A stretch of 64,000 nucleotides of DNA from Flaccisagitta enflata (GCA_965153355.1 OZ231126.1:35464001-35528000); one strand, 5' to 3'. Positions 23,284 to 37,982 are shown, counted from the stretch's first letter. Numbers and translations: made by a program. The notes: generated by a model not told the origin, from the sequence alone.

Positions 23284-24411
23284 TTATTTGCATGCTACGC
23301 GACTATACACCCCGCTATGACGGTCGGTCGGTTGGTCGGTCGGTCCGTTGGTCGGACCCCTTTTTCCATTTTCGGCGTTTTTGAGCATATGCACTAAGGG
23401 CCACGGATTGCGCTAGATGGCTCCTTGGGTATTTGGGTGAAAATTTTCATCTCTGCTATAAGGCTCAAACTAAGTAGAATGGTCATGGTAGCATTTGAGC
23501 ATATATTACCGGTCCATATGACAGGGTTTATGGCAATTTAGAGTAAAAAAAAGCCGACTTAAATGGACATTACTATGAAAAATGCTAAATTTCAAGAAAA
23601 ATCAATGAATTTTTTTGATTATCTGTTAAGACTACAAAAAGCTCATGATATCTTCAATATTGGATTAGATTCCTTCATTAATGTTTAAATGTCTGGAAAA
23701 ATATAAAAAATCATTATTTTTTACATTATTAGATCTTTTGCATTAGTTTACTATTACAACATATTTGACCTAATTTGCATGGTTTTATTACCCTATAAGT
23801 ATAAAAAATCGCACAAGGACGCACAATGAGCGACCTATGCCTAAATATAGTTCAAGGGGTCCTGAATCCAGAATGCTATGGCTCAAGCGGGCCTTCGACG
23901 TCCAAATTGCGATTTTCTTGGCCTAAAATGGACAAGTAATAATATGGATAAAAGTAAAAATTATGTGGATGAAAGTAAAAATCTATATTTGATTGGAAGA
24001 GATATGAGCAAAATGAACTAAATGAGCAAAAAAATGATTTTTTTTCTTTGAGCACCCTATTAAGGAATCTTATTGAACAAAGACAAAAATTTAATTGATT
24101 TGGTCAAAAAATTAGACAATTTAAATACCAAATATAAGTAAGTTTAGCAGTATTTTTCACTTTATTTTCTCAAATTTCTCTTCTTTTGCACCCTAAACTC
24201 ATAAAGCTCTTAACCCAATAGGATTGAGTCAATATTGGATATGAATAGTTTCATAACATCTGAAAATATGCAGAAAAATAAGGAATGAGCCACCTAGCGC
24301 ACAATGCAGCCCACAGTGATACGGCTCCTGCCCTGATGCCCCAGTGACCTTCTCCAGCAATGCCCCTGCCCACCGGCACGCGACTAGAGTAGCCGTGTAT
24401 CCGGCCTTGTT
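23284..24411 (-). mobile_element. H element 5 (about 1.1 kb, long AT-rich cargo)
   Basis: On the minus strand it begins AACAAGGCCGGATACACGGC, then TAGTCGCGTGCCGG and GGGCAGGGGCA. It ends in GACC/GACG repeats, a GCGGGGTGTATAGTCGCG segment and GTAGCATGC. One arm of the terminal hairpin is degenerate. The body is AT-rich, has no gene and no evident tandem array, and is unusual for the family in length. Confidence 0.68.
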
Positions 24412-24908
24412 AATTTACTCGGGGGCACGGATAGAAACAAACAAAGTTTAAAATGGCGCCAAATAGATGATAAATGAATAAAACCTGAGCAACCACGGGA
24501 GAGCGGAACTAGGAGAACCCTGATAGTCACCTGTGGTTGGGTAGGGGCAGTTAAGTAAAAAATGCTTGGAACGTAAAAGGCAAAACAAATTGAGATAGGC
24601 CTTAACCGCTCCCTTTTGAACGTAACAAGTCATAATTGGCAAAGACATGCACTGTGTGGATCTTCGAACGTCTGCGTGACGGACTGGTAAACGAAAAGAT
24701 ATGCCATTTTAAAAAGATATGCCATTTTGTAGCCGTGTTATTGACATGAAGGATGGACTGACAGACGGAGCGAGACAGTTTACAACGTGTAGAGTCCTGT
24801 GTGTACCCAACTGCGAAGGAAAGTGTTGTGCAGCGCCGCAATACGTACTAGGATAGAATCATAGAAGCAGTGTGGAAACAGCGTGGCAAAAAGGAGGGCT
24901 GAGGAGGA
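24412..24908. other. Stretch without supported gene
   Basis: Includes weak H-like fragments (GTAGCCGTGTTATT near 24729; GTGTAGAGTCC near 24798) that may be an eroded element. No exon. Confidence 0.3.
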
Positions 24909-25940
24909 AATGGGAACGACACAGTGGAGGATTCACATAAATAGGCAAAGAGTAGAAAAGAGTGGAGTGGAGAGAAGAAAGAGAAGAAGTATGAAGAGAG
25001 GAAAATGAAAAAAATAGGAGAGTAGAGGAGAAAGAAAAGAAGTTTGAAGAGAGGAAAATGAAAGAGGAGAGTAGAGAAGAAAGAAAAGAAAAGAAAAGAA
25101 AAGAAAAGAAACAAGGCCGGATACACGGCCACCACGACACAGTGGAGGATTCACATAAATAGGCAAAGAGTAGAAAAGAGTGGAGTGGAGAGAAGAAAGA
25201 GAAGAAGTATGAAGAGAGGAAAATGAAAAAAATAGGAGAGTAGCGGAGAAAGAAAAGAAGTTTGAAGAGAGGAAAATGAAAGAGGAGAGTAGAGAAGAAA
25301 GAAAAGAAAAGAAAAGAAAAGAAAAGAAAAGAAAAGAAACAAGGCCGGATACACGGCCACCACGACACAGTGGAGGATTCACATAAATAGGCAAAGAGTA
25401 GAAAAGAGTGGAGTGGAGAGAAGAAAGAGAAGAAGTATGAAGAGAGGAAAATGAAAAAAATAGGAGAGTAGAGGAGAAAGAAAAGAAGTTTGAAGAGAGG
25501 AAAATGAAAGAGGAGAGTAGAGAAGAAAGAAAAGAAAAGAAAAGAAAAGAAAAGAAAAGAAACAAGGCCGGATACACGGCCACCACGACACAGTGGAGGA
25601 TTCACATAAATAGGCAAAGAGTAGAAAAGAGTGGAGTGTAGAAAAGAAAGAGAAGAAGTATGAAGAGAGGAAAATGAAAAAAATAGGAGAGTAGAGGAGA
25701 AAGAAAAGAAGTTTGAAGAGAGGAAAATGAAAGAGGAGAGTAGAGAAGAAAGAAAAGAAAAGAAAAGAAAAGAAAAGAAAAGAAACAAGGCCGGATACAC
25801 GGCCACCACGACACAGTGGAGGATTCACATAAATAGGCAAAGAGTAGAAAAGAGTGGAGTGTAGGGAAAGAAGAGAAGAGTATGAAGAGAGGAGAAGGAG
25901 AAAGAAATTTAAAGAGTTGCGTGTCCGCAACTGAAAAGAA
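24909..25940 (+). mobile_element. H element 6: tandem ~224-bp units each carrying the left terminus
   Basis: The sequence ACAAGGCCGGATACACGGCC recurs at about 25111, 25340, 25563 and 25787. Each copy follows an (AAAAG)n run and is followed by CACGACACAGTGGAGG and a purine-rich segment; units differ mainly in AAAAG number. The last unit leads to a perfect hairpin AGTTGCGTGTCCGCAACT (about 25916-25933) and GAAAAG, as at the right end of H elements. This is one right end with several tandem left ends. Purine strand bias creates long open frames that are not genes. Confidence 0.7.
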
Positions 25941-26060
25941 GAGAAAAAAGAGAACAGAAAAAAAGAAGAGAAAGGAGAGAAAAGGAGAAGAGAGAAGGAG
26001 AGAAAAGAAGACGAGAAAAGGAGAGAAAAGGAGAGAAAAGGAGAAGGGAGTGAAAAAAAG
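25941..26060. repeat. Purine-rich (GA/AAG) tract
   Basis: Degenerate GAGAAAAGGAGA repeats continuing from the preceding element. Confidence 0.8.
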
Positions 26061-26159
26061 AGTCTCGACTGTGAGGCTCGTGATTCGAATTTGTTTCGCT
26101 TTTTTGGTCCCGAGAGAATTTACGCAAAGAAGGATTAATCGTCGAACGACATTGATGCT

Positions 26160-26242
26160 GATGACGATGATGATGGGGATGACTCCGTCCTTGTTGTCGT
26201 CGTCGTCATTCTCATTGTCAGCTGCGTAGTCATTGTCCAGAT

Positions 26243-26339
<97 letters not shown>

Positions 26340-26365
26340 GATTTTGTTGATGATGATGATGATGT

Positions 26366-26417
<52 letters not shown>

Positions 26418-26505
26418 AACGACGATGATGGGGATGACTCCGTCCTTGTTGTCGTCGTCGTCATTCTCATTGTCAGCTGCGTAGTCATTGTCCAGATCAT
26501 TGTCG

Positions 26506-26596
<91 letters not shown>

Positions 26597-26611
26597 CGTT
26601 GATTTTTTTGT

Positions 26612-26695
<84 letters not shown>

Positions 26696-26781
26696 CGACG
26701 ATGATGGGGATGACTCCGTCCTTGTTGTCGTCGTCGTCATTCTCATTGTCAGCTGCGTAGTCATTGTCCAGATCATTGTCG

Positions 26782-26857
<76 letters not shown>

Positions 26858-27025
26858 CGTTGATTTTTTTGTTGATGATGATGATGCTGATGACGATGAT
26901 GATGGGGATGATGATGATGATGATGATGCTGATGATGATGATGATTGGGATGACTCCGTCCTTGTTGTTGTCGTCGTCATTCTCATTGTCAGCTGCGTAG
27001 TCATTGTCCAGATCATTGTTGCTGC

Positions 27026-27113
<88 letters not shown>

Positions 27114-27132
27114 GATTTTTTTGATGATGAAA

Positions 27133-27182
<50 letters not shown>

Positions 27183-27216
27183 GATGCTGATGCTGATGAT
27201 GATGATGATGATGATT
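26160..27216. repeat. Trinucleotide higher-order repeat, four units of about 240-275 bp
   Basis: Each unit has a conserved non-repetitive core of about 75-85 bp (starting GGGATGACTCCGTCCTTGTT, containing TCAGCTGCGTAGTCATTG) followed by about 100 bp of (GTT)n and then (GAT)n. Cores lie near 26176, 26431, 26706 and 26949. All lengths stay in multiples of three, so long frames are open on both strands (poly-Asn/Ile, poly-Thr/Ser, poly-Leu/Met). There is no splice or start context to support a protein. Confidence 0.85.
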
Positions 27217-27486
27217 ATCGCTGTTCTTACTGCTCTTGCTCTTTTTCTTTTTTCTGCCATCAACCTATCATGGTTCTTATTGCCACTGATGTTATTGTTG
27301 TCCTCATGGGTGTGCATCTGACACGAACCTCTGATCTCTTAGTTACGCCTTTCGTCACAAAATTGCAGAATCAAAGGTCTTTTCTTGTCAAGCTTCTGCC
27401 CCGGGCTTCGATTTACTCCCCAACAACCAAAAGAATGAATTATCTGGAAAAAATATATTCGCATATCCAAGGAACATCTCATATTT

Positions 27487-27620
<134 letters not shown>

Positions 27621-28039
27621 TCCATTCATCGTTTGGTTCGTGGTGGCAACCCTTCGGGCATCAAGAGCATTCAAGGCATTCAAAATCTTATTATACTCCC
27701 GTTTCTGACGTACATATACATACTTTTATTTGAAGGAAGGCCAGATGCGTAAAGCCATACAATAACCCGTATTTTGTGAATGCCGAAAGCGAATTTTGGG
27801 CGTACATGCATCCATGTTATTTGTTCATCTTTAGGGGAGGATTTGTTATAATCATATAAAGGATAGAAAAAAATTATAAATGCATCAATGCGATATACGT
27901 TTCACAAAGATCACGGTCAAAGTTTAAAGGTAATAATTTTTTTTGGCAAGAGACTTTGTCCGTTGTCCACACAATTCCCCCATCATGATCAAGCATCATC
28001 TAAAACTGTGTCATCGTTGTCCATTTCTATCGTTTTTAG

Positions 28040-28135
28040 CTGCGTCCATAAGAGGGTCTGTCCGTCGGTCCGTCCGTCGGTCCGTCCGTCGGTCCGTCCG
28101 TCTGTCGGTCCATCCGTCCATCCGTTACGCCTGTG
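28040..28135 (-). mobile_element. H element relic (right end)
   Basis: TTTTTAGCTGCGTCCATAAG then AGGGTCTGTCC and a GTCCGTCG array. The hairpin is degenerate. No left terminus was found nearby. Confidence 0.5.
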
Positions 28136-28139
28136 CAAA

Positions 28140-28850
28140 AACCGCGTTTCTCGACTGTTTAAGGCCACGGAGAGATCCTATACTGAATCAAATGATCAAC
28201 CAACATGTTGTGAATTGAGAGCCTCCTTCACTACTCAGTCGTTTCATCTGTCAGCTCGTCCATCTGTCTTTCCATTCTATGTCACATTTTCAATACACAC
28301 AGAGACACAATCGGGACGCATCGTTGCCCGGTCGGGCTTGTTTAGTCGAATTCGAATTGTCTTCCAAAAGGAAGGGAAGTAATATACGAGAGAGGAACAA
28401 GGATGACTTCATGAGCGGGTGAATGGTCATTTTGGCATTGATGGCAGTCGTTGAAAATGGAACCAACGATTCAAACCATTCAGTGAGATGACGACCACGA
28501 CTTAACCATGGCCAGGAACTGTCACTCGATATCTCCACTTTCACCTCCACTATCACCACCATAAACTCATCTCCTACCACGATCTCTCCATCGGCCACCA
28601 CCATTACGAACTCTGAGAACGGACACGCCTACCAACGTTGCAATTGGCTGGCAGAATGACGACAGTCATAAGCAAAAAACACGAGGACGATCATGACAGC
28701 AATCGTCATCTATGATCAAGTCGAAAAGACGACAGTGAAAGTAGAGACTCTCTGTTATGACAGCCTGAAGACGATGTCACTTGTCATCATTCATAATGTA
28801 TAATGACGGAGAAACGACGCCATTCCACCCTAACACCACGTCACCAACAC
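28140..28850. other. Stretch without supported gene
   Basis: Mixed-composition sequence with CCACCA- and GACGAC-rich parts; no exon with splice context. Confidence 0.35.
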
Positions 28851-28854
28851 ACAG

Positions 28855-29057
<203 letters not shown>

Positions 29058-29288
29058 CATCACACACAAATGAGCTCATAAATACACAAAAAAATAGTGA
29101 AACAAACAAACAAACATACAAACATAGCGGAGAGTGATAGAGGGGCGATGAAACGAAATACACAGACAAACGAAAAGACAGAAAAAGATGAAAGTGATGA
29201 AAAGGAGGCGACTTCTTTCGAGGACATTTTTATTTCTGAGAATCCTTTTGACTGAAAAGAAAATCTGCATTCCTTAAGGTAATTGCGG

Positions 29289-29429
<141 letters not shown>

Positions 29430-29636
29430 CGGTCGTGAGCCCTGGGAGGTCAGTGTGAAAGTGCGAATCACTTACCTTTCAAAAGAAGTCTAAATGAGAT
29501 TCCCCAATTCATTCGTCTCATCCTCATCACCTTTCAGATCTTCTTTTCTTTCTTTTGCCACACCAACCCAACATCTTCAAATCTTGATGACAATCTTCAA
29601 ATTATCTACTATTCTTATACAGAGGTGAAATTCGGC

Positions 29637-29796
29637 CTTTTTAGTCGCGGACGCGACTCTACACCTTGCCGTGTTGGTCTGTCCGTCCGTTCGTCTATCT
29701 GTAAGTCCGTCACATTTATGAATTTCGAGCGGTTTTCGCATTACTGCCCCTGTCCATCCGTCCACGACTGTCTTGCCGTGTATCCGGCCTCGTTCT
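29637..29796 (-). mobile_element. H element 8 (minimal, about 160 bp)
   Basis: On the minus strand: AACGAGGCCGGATACACGGC, then ACAGTCGTGGACGG with GGACAGGGGCAG, then a short middle, GACG repeats, GTGTAGAGTCGCG and the perfect hairpin AGTCGCGGACGCGACT with AAAAAG beyond. This is the smallest copy with both termini and so outlines the minimum element. Confidence 0.78.
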
Positions 29797-29799
29797 AAT

Positions 29800-30520
29800 C
29801 GTTGGCAAGGCCGATTTTGGTTGCCATGGTCAAATAAAGGGCGAGTCGAAAAGTGATGTGGACGGCAATACAGTCACTTGGGCGTTCAAAATGCGCCCAC
29901 CTGAATGTGCCTACATTCTCATCTCATTTCATACCATGACTGGTCTATCATCTCATCTAGCGAGTCGATTTCCGGTATGTGATGTATAGTTGATACTTTT
30001 CTTTATTTGGTCTATCACATCATATAGTATATGATATAAGGAAATGATTGAAACGCAGTACATAAAAAGATGTCATTCCACCATGGTAACGAACTCAATG
30101 GGGCATAGACCGCGAGATACTCTCACATGATCATGTCTTTTTATGTCTTTTTATGTCCAAACCCATATAACGAACCCGTTTTCATATACGAAGCGATCGT
30201 TTTATAACATCTCTTTTGAGTGGTGGGTGAATCGCGATGGGAGGATCCCGACGATAATTCCTTACATTGCCGCTTTCATATATACTCGTCCGTATTATTC
30301 ATGGCAGAAAAATGGAAATTGGTTAGGACTGAGAGAGAGAGAGAGACTCGAAGCCACCCAACGCTTCTTTTAACTTCTTTATCCCCGTACTTCGGGCGTT
30401 ACCTTGGACATAAAGGCCTTTTTTCAAGTCCGAATAATGGAAATGTTGTAAATGAAACTTTATATAAAACGATAAAGGAGAGAGAGAGAGAGAGAGCTAA
30501 GATGGAAAGACAGACATAGT

Positions 30521-30553
<33 letters not shown>

Positions 30554-30800
30554 TAGACAGGCAGAAAGAAAAGAGCCAGGGAGATGGAAAAAAGAGGGGG
30601 GAGGTAATAAAGCGTTGAAGATCCTTTGAGATCGAGGGACCAATTAAACCAAATTAGTATTCATGGGCTCTCGGGTTTTCTCCTTTCAAATGACGCTGAA
30701 AATTTGTTTGAAAAAGATGCACGACAACGATATTACGCTCTGTCTCTCTCCTTCTCGCTTCCCGGCGGCTAAAAGGTATCCCAACTCCTTATTATATCTC
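29800..30800. other. Stretch without supported gene
   Basis: Short GA and GACA runs (about 30478-30560) and AT-rich DNA; no exon supported. Confidence 0.35.
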
Positions 30801-30803
30801 TTT

Positions 30804-31840
<1,037 letters not shown>

Positions 31841-31841
31841 C

Positions 31842-31946
<105 letters not shown>

Positions 31947-32129
31947 AGAAGCAAGGATGATAAAAGAAGATGGTTTCTTCCATCCCTGCGAGACGCTAAA
32001 TAGAGCCTAAAAACACCTCAAGGAATAGCCATGAATAATTTTTAACGCTCCGATGATGGGATGAAAACCACGAAAGGCTTTATAGGTACGTCTCAGGAGT
32101 CCGATGGAACCGCGATCAACAAAACCGCC

Positions 32130-32470
32130 ATGAGGAGAAGGAGGAGAGGGGGAAGGAGGAGAGGGAGAAGGAGGTGTAAAAGGAAAGAGAGAAGCGGAGA
32201 GGAGGAAGGTTGCGAAGAAGGAAAGGGAGGAAAAGGAGGTAGAAAGAAGAAAAGGTGAGAAAGGGAAGACAGAAGAGAAGAGGAAGGAAGGAAGAAGGAA
32301 GAAGGAAAGGGAGAAGGAGAATGGGAGAAAGGTGAGCGAAGAGAAGGCGAAGGAGAAAATGCGAAAAGAGAAATATCGAAAGGGGCGTGTACATTGAGGA
32401 GGTTTTGGGATGGAAGGTTGAAGAGAAGAAGTGAGGACGGAAAAAGGAAAGGCAGAAAGAATTGGTACTA
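32130..32470. repeat. Purine-rich tract (GGAGAAGG type)
   Basis: Degenerate GGAGA/GGAAG repeats over about 330 bp; open frames here reflect composition only. Confidence 0.75.
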
Positions 32471-32701
32471 CAGTTGAACCCCTCTCTAATGGACCCGCCA
32501 CCAACGAAATTCCACCTATAAAAAATGCAAAATCATCGTCCCTTCAAGTTAATTTCTTTTATTTCCTTTGTTGGCAATAACAGAAGTCCGCCTATTACAA
32601 AAGAAAATTGTTGATCCCCTGAAATATGTTAGAGCGGGGTTCAACTGTATATGGTTACCTAGTCAAAGGAATCAGATGGGTAGGGGAGATATCTACACGG
32701 T

Positions 32702-32702
32702 T

Positions 32703-32767
<65 letters not shown>

Positions 32768-32769
32768 GC

Positions 32770-32801
<32 letters not shown>

Positions 32802-32852
32802 TTGCATTTCCTCATGCAACTGTTGCTGCAATATTTTCTTTTGTTGTTGTTT
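32702..32852. repeat. (GTT)n microsatellite
   Basis: About 100 bp of GTT triplets, then diverged TTG-rich sequence. Confidence 0.95.
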
Positions 32853-33462
32853 TGAGTAAGACGCCGAAAGCATTTGTTCCCGAGAAGGATAAAGAAACAA
32901 AGGAGTAGCAAAAAGATGTTGTTATAGAGGATGAGGTGGAGGAGGAGGAGAGGGAGGGGAAAGAGGATGAGTAGATCATGAGGAGGAACGGAAAAACGAT
33001 TATGACGAGGCGGTGTACGCAAAACCGAATATCTGATTGGGATGGTGACGACTCACAACGACGGCTCTTTTCTACGCTTACTTTTTGTCCTCTCTGCATG
33101 TGTTCTCACTTCTAAGATACTTTTTGAAACGCAATTGCGTGCACTGGCATGCACAGTCACACGCTGAGATAGGGAAGTTGAACCAAGCATAACATTTACA
33201 TTCTAACCAATTCATATTTTCACTGAAATTCTGCCTTCAAAATTTGCCGTTGATCGTTTAGAGGTCATAACTGACGAGGAGGAGATGTTTCCTTCATTTC
33301 CTCTTTTTAATCATCACTTGACTATCTCGGTCTGCCTTATTGTATCTTTTTCTATTCGTCGGTCTGTCCGTCTATCTGTCTGCCTATCTATCTGTCAGTC
33401 CGTCTTTTTTTTCTGTCTGAGACGGTCCATGACGCTACCATTTTTCGCTGTTTGTCTGTTAC

Positions 33463-33813
<351 letters not shown>

Positions 33814-34097
33814 CCACTGAATGTTGGCCAACAGACTCCATGAGACTACGAGTCCGTGTTTCAGTTTTCAGTCCGATGATCCATTTGAGAGATCCTCCTT
33901 CAAATTGAAAAGCGGTTTTAATTTTGCCGAGTCTCTTTAGATTTTTTGCTACGACTTGAAATGATCATCACTTTTTTTTTCTTTCCGGCCTTGTTTCTTC
34001 TTATCTATCAAAGCTTGTACATCTGTCCGTCTCTCTGGCTTATTGAAAAGATGGAGATATACCGGAAATACTTGGAATAACCCAGATGAAGATTCAT

Positions 34098-34099
<2 letters not shown>

Positions 34100-34131
<32 letters not shown>
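34100..34131. repeat. Short (GA)n microsatellite
   Basis: Pure GA, about 32 bp. Confidence 0.9.
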
Positions 34132-34134
<3 letters not shown>

Positions 34135-34642
34135 CCGGTGACGTGCTCCTAGAAAATTTGAAATTGCATCTTTTTGCAACAAAATGTGGCCCTCAAACGA
34201 GAAATATTATCCGGATGAATATCAGTGCGAAAAAGTGTTTGAGCGCCAAAAAATGCTATGTGCGACCATTGGTCACTGATCATGAACCCCCAAGAATGGA
34301 CGCACCGACAAAGTGGAACATAAAATACCGTACGGACGACCTGAAAGGGCCTTTCGCCAATCGTATTTACCTCGCCATCGCTTATGTATGCCTTATCTTT
34401 CAGTTCTTCAAGAATGCACGTTTGAGTTTTATTCCAGGAAAAATGACTCACAATAACCATTCATCCAATCACGATTCATCTCTTTTCTTCGCTTATTTCC
34501 TCCACAATTTTTTTTTCGTGCGCAAGCAGATATATTTACGGATATTCTCGCTGAAAACTGCGTGTATTCGTGTTGGCGCGTGCACATGAAAGAGCGATAG
34601 CTATCCTATCTATTCCTCTCCTTTCCTTTCCTTTTTTTCCTT

Positions 34643-34643
<1 letters not shown>
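34132..34643. other. Stretch without supported gene
   Basis: An open frame of about 165 codons crosses the GA repeat, but no start, splice site or family supports it. Confidence 0.3.

Positions 34644-34683
<40 letters not shown>
34644..34683. repeat. Poly(T) tract
   Basis: CCTTTCC-type sequence running into more than 30 consecutive T. It could be the inverted poly(A) tail of a retroposon, but no element body was recognised. Confidence 0.8.
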
Positions 34684-34686
<3 letters not shown>

Positions 34687-34811
34687 ATATCTTCAAAATG
34701 TTGAGGATAGGAATAACATTGAAGAGGGCGGAGTTGAAAAATAAAAACGAGACTCGGGGGACGATTTTCTGCCCTTCCACTTAGCATTTCATGCGGTCAT
34801 GATTTTAAAGC

Positions 34812-35120
34812 GAGGAGGAGGCGGTGGTCGGTGGCGACTAGGAAGGGAGGAGGTGGTCGGTGAGGAGGAGGCGGTGGCGACTAGGAAGGGAGGAGGTGGT
34901 CGGTGAGGAGGAGGCGGTGGCGACTGGGTAGGGAGGAGGTGGTCGGTGAGGAGGAGGCGGTGGCGACTAGGAAGGGAGGAGGTGGTCGGTGAGGAGGAGG
35001 CGGTAGCGACTTGGAAGGGAGGAGGTGGTCGGTGAGGAGGAGGCGGTGGCGACTAGGAAGGGAGGAGGTGGTCGGTGAGGAGGAGACGGTGGGGACTTGG
35101 AAGGGAGGAGGTGGTCGGTG
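34812..35120. repeat. 43-bp GC-rich minisatellite, about 7 units
   Basis: AGGTGGTCGG recurs every 43 bp (34851, 34894, 34937 and on). Units contain GAGGAGGAGGCGGTGGCGAC and GGAAGGGAGG. They are G-rich on the plus strand and could form quadruplexes. Confidence 0.9.
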
Positions 35121-35129
35121 GAAGGTGAT

Positions 35130-36610
35130 AGAAGAATTAGTAGACAGTATAGGAGAGCAGAAGTGAAGATGATAACTAAACTGAACTGGGTGGAAGGGTA
35201 GTGAGCTTGGTGATAGATAAAAGATGAGCTGGGGGGGGGGGGGGTCGGAGTGGGTGGAAGAAGATGGTAAAACGTGAGGAAGGGGAAGTACAAGTGTAGT
35301 AAATGATGATTGAAATTGGGTGGAAGCAAAAATGATAGAAAGGTTGTTGAGTTGAAAAAAACTTGGTTCAGTGGGTGGAAGAATGTGTTGGAAAAAACCT
35401 GAAGGAAGAGTAACACGAGGTTTTAACTTTCAAGTGAAAGATGAATAAGTCACGCGAAGGTTGTGGAGAAGTGTTGCGTAAGGAGGAAGGAAGTTGGGGA
35501 AAAAAGACAAGTTTGTGAGGAGTTGGAATGAGAGGGAAGAAAGGTGGGGAAGAAAGCCACCGAATTTGACGCGAAGAAACGGAAGTCAGAATTCGCGTCT
35601 CAGGCTCACGATTATGGGAAATACGACCTCTTTTATGCAATTCATATTTTTGCCGAAGTTCTTCAAACGTGGAGGCTCAAAACGATGATCATCTATAGAA
35701 AAGCAATTGATGGGCAATTAGGATGCATATTTGCCTTAATAGCGATATTTGCTCAAAAACATAATTTCCAACCAGCTTCTTTTTTTTTCTTTTGCGATTC
35801 ATTTCTTTCTGCTTGCCATTTTCTTATTCATAATCTCTAAACACCACATTCCATACATCACAAACCACGAACGATATGTACACAGTACACCAATATATCC
35901 TCATTTCTCCAGTGCACTATCACAATAATTGATAACCACCTTCATCTTCTCAGCCGCCTCCACCTCCACATCATCCGCCACCACCTCCACCACCCCCCCA
36001 CCATCCTCCACCACCGCCGCCTCCGACCAGGAACATGGAAATTTTTTCCGCCATTCGCTAGAAATCACCCTCCTCCTCCTTTCGGTTTAGCCCCCGCCTC
36101 CGCATCCAGGACCCTGCAGTCTTGTCCCAAGCATTTAGGCGATGTTTTCACAAATTGCTCCAGTGGGACAAAGAGGGCGGGGCTAACAGCAGACAAAACG
36201 ATTTCAAATTTGAATTTTTTTTCCTCAACGCTGGAAAGAAGAAAGAAGAAAAAATGAGGGGGAGAAGAAGAAGAAGAATGTAACCTTTTTTTAGAGATCT
36301 AAAGAAAGTAAGGACAAATGTATAGCTTTAGCTGCGCTGAGATATGGGAAATTCACTTCTGGTAGACTGCAACAAACCCATCAAACAATCAGAGATTTAA
36401 TAACCAAGATTGCAAATACTCATAGATTTCAACTTTAAAAGTTTTGACAGATTTTTTTGTAGGTTATAAAATGACGCCTTATCTGACTTGTGTAAATGAA
36501 GGAAAAAAAGTCCTACAGTCACGATTTCAAAGGTATCAGATGCAAGGAAAAAGAGATGGAAAACTCTCAAAGCAACTTGAGCAATTAGAGGACAATTAGC
36601 AGGAGAAAAA
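35130..36610. other. Stretch without supported gene; CCA/CCG patch
   Basis: A G-run near 35231-35243 and a CCACC/CCGCC-rich patch at about 35950-36030. A short frame near 35550-35690 (ATEFDAKKRKSEF...) looks protein-like but lacks splice or start support. Confidence 0.3.
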
Positions 36611-36890
36611 TCGCGAGGGAGGAGGAAGCGAGCAAAAAGAGGAAATCAGAGGAGATACAGGGTCAGAAAAAGAAGAAGATAGGGATAGACAATGGGAGAG
36701 TGGGGATGGAAAGAGGAAGCAAGGGAAGAGAGAAAATCAGAGGAGATACAGGCTCAGAATATGAGGATAGACAGTGGGAGAGAGGGGATGGATAGAGAAA
36801 GCGAGGAAAGAGGGGAATTTTGAGTTGAAACAGGACCAGGAAAATGAGATATGTAGAGGAGCAGTGATAGTGAGAGGAAGCAAGCAAAGA
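36610..36890. repeat. Purine-rich ~90-bp tandem repeat, about 3 diverged units
   Basis: AATCAGAGGAGATACAGG occurs at about 36645 and 36735, followed each time by GATAGACARTGGGAGAG and GGGGATGG; a third diverged unit follows. Confidence 0.65.
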
Positions 36891-36894
36891 GGTC

Positions 36895-37875
36895 TAGATG
36901 AATAAGATGTAAACAGACAGCTGGGTACTAAAGTGAACCAGGGATAGAAGAAGCATAGAGAAAAGAATAGAGGGTGAGGATTGACGGTAGAGGAAGGAAA
37001 GTAGGGTTGAGAAAAAGAGAAAAGAGGAAGACACGGAGGAATGGTAAAGGAGGGAAAGATGGGCTAAAGGGGAGGCTGGGTAGGGCCGAAGACAGCGACT
37101 GGAGCGTTTCGAAGCTGAGTCAACGGGCCATGAGGGCAAGGACACGAGAAAAACAGTCACCGATGCAGAACATGTTCTAGCGATGAAAAAGTGGTACAGG
37201 AAACTTGGCATTTGGAGAAACATGAGAGCAAAAACTTAAAACTTTTACGCGAATGGTAATCATTAATCAATACATTCTCTTTTTTTCGCAAAAATTCATC
37301 AACTTTTGTCTCAATCTTACTCATGAAAATGTTACCATCGCAAGACGCCAAAGTAAGTTGGTGGATTTGGGCAGTACTTTCATCTCTCTTGCGCCTTTCT
37401 CTCTTTGAAGGTGAGAAAGAAAAATTTAAGACGGTTTTTGCGAGAGACGAGGAGCAAGCTCAGGTGTCGATCTTCCCTCGTAATTCCATTCCTTTGTTCT
37501 CTTTCCTCTCTTTTATTCTCCTCCCATTAACTTCTTCTTCTTGGCTTTTCCTCCTTTTCATTTAATGGAATCGAGAAAGAGAGAGCTTTTCGCCTTTCCA
37601 AAGCCTCATTATCATGTCAAAGTCTTAAATTACATCTATATAGTAACAAAAGCAACTGATACTGACAGAAAAAAACAACAACAACAACAAGAGAGTCACT
37701 AACGTTCACTTTTTTCTGTTCTTTTTTCTTCTTTATGATCTCGTTGATTCTTTTTTCAGAATCAACCATTTCATCAAATTTGGCAACACCTGCCCAAGCT
37801 TTGGGTTGTTTCCTGACTATCCTAAGGAATTGCCCGTCTGCCTGCCTTGGTGCCGGTCTGTTTGTACAATGAATT
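36895..37875. other. Stretch without supported gene
   Basis: Purine-rich then AT-rich; short open frames only. Confidence 0.35.
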
Positions 37876-37878
37876 GTC

Positions 37879-37982
<104 letters not shown>

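Noticed and set aside
24859-25930. Ser/Phe/Leu-rich minus-strand frames over the ~224-bp units
   Set aside because: They follow from a purine-rich plus strand without stops on the complement and are reset by each unit; no protein features.
25602-27317. Minus-strand open frame of about 570 codons rich in Asn and Ile
   Set aside because: It is produced by (GTT)n/(GAT)n repeats and the purine-biased ~224-bp units; frames are open in several phases and there is no start, splice or family support. Kept as a repeat, with the coding option noted as a finding.
34086-34589. Open frame of 167 codons starting near a GA repeat
   Set aside because: Begins with repeat-derived Arg/Glu residues, has no splice or family support, and its composition resembles non-coding DNA.
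35544-35690. Protein-like frame ATEFDAKKRKSEF... followed by YGKYDLFYAIH
   Set aside because: Locally plausible composition, but no acceptor, donor or start defines an exon and no homology is recognised.
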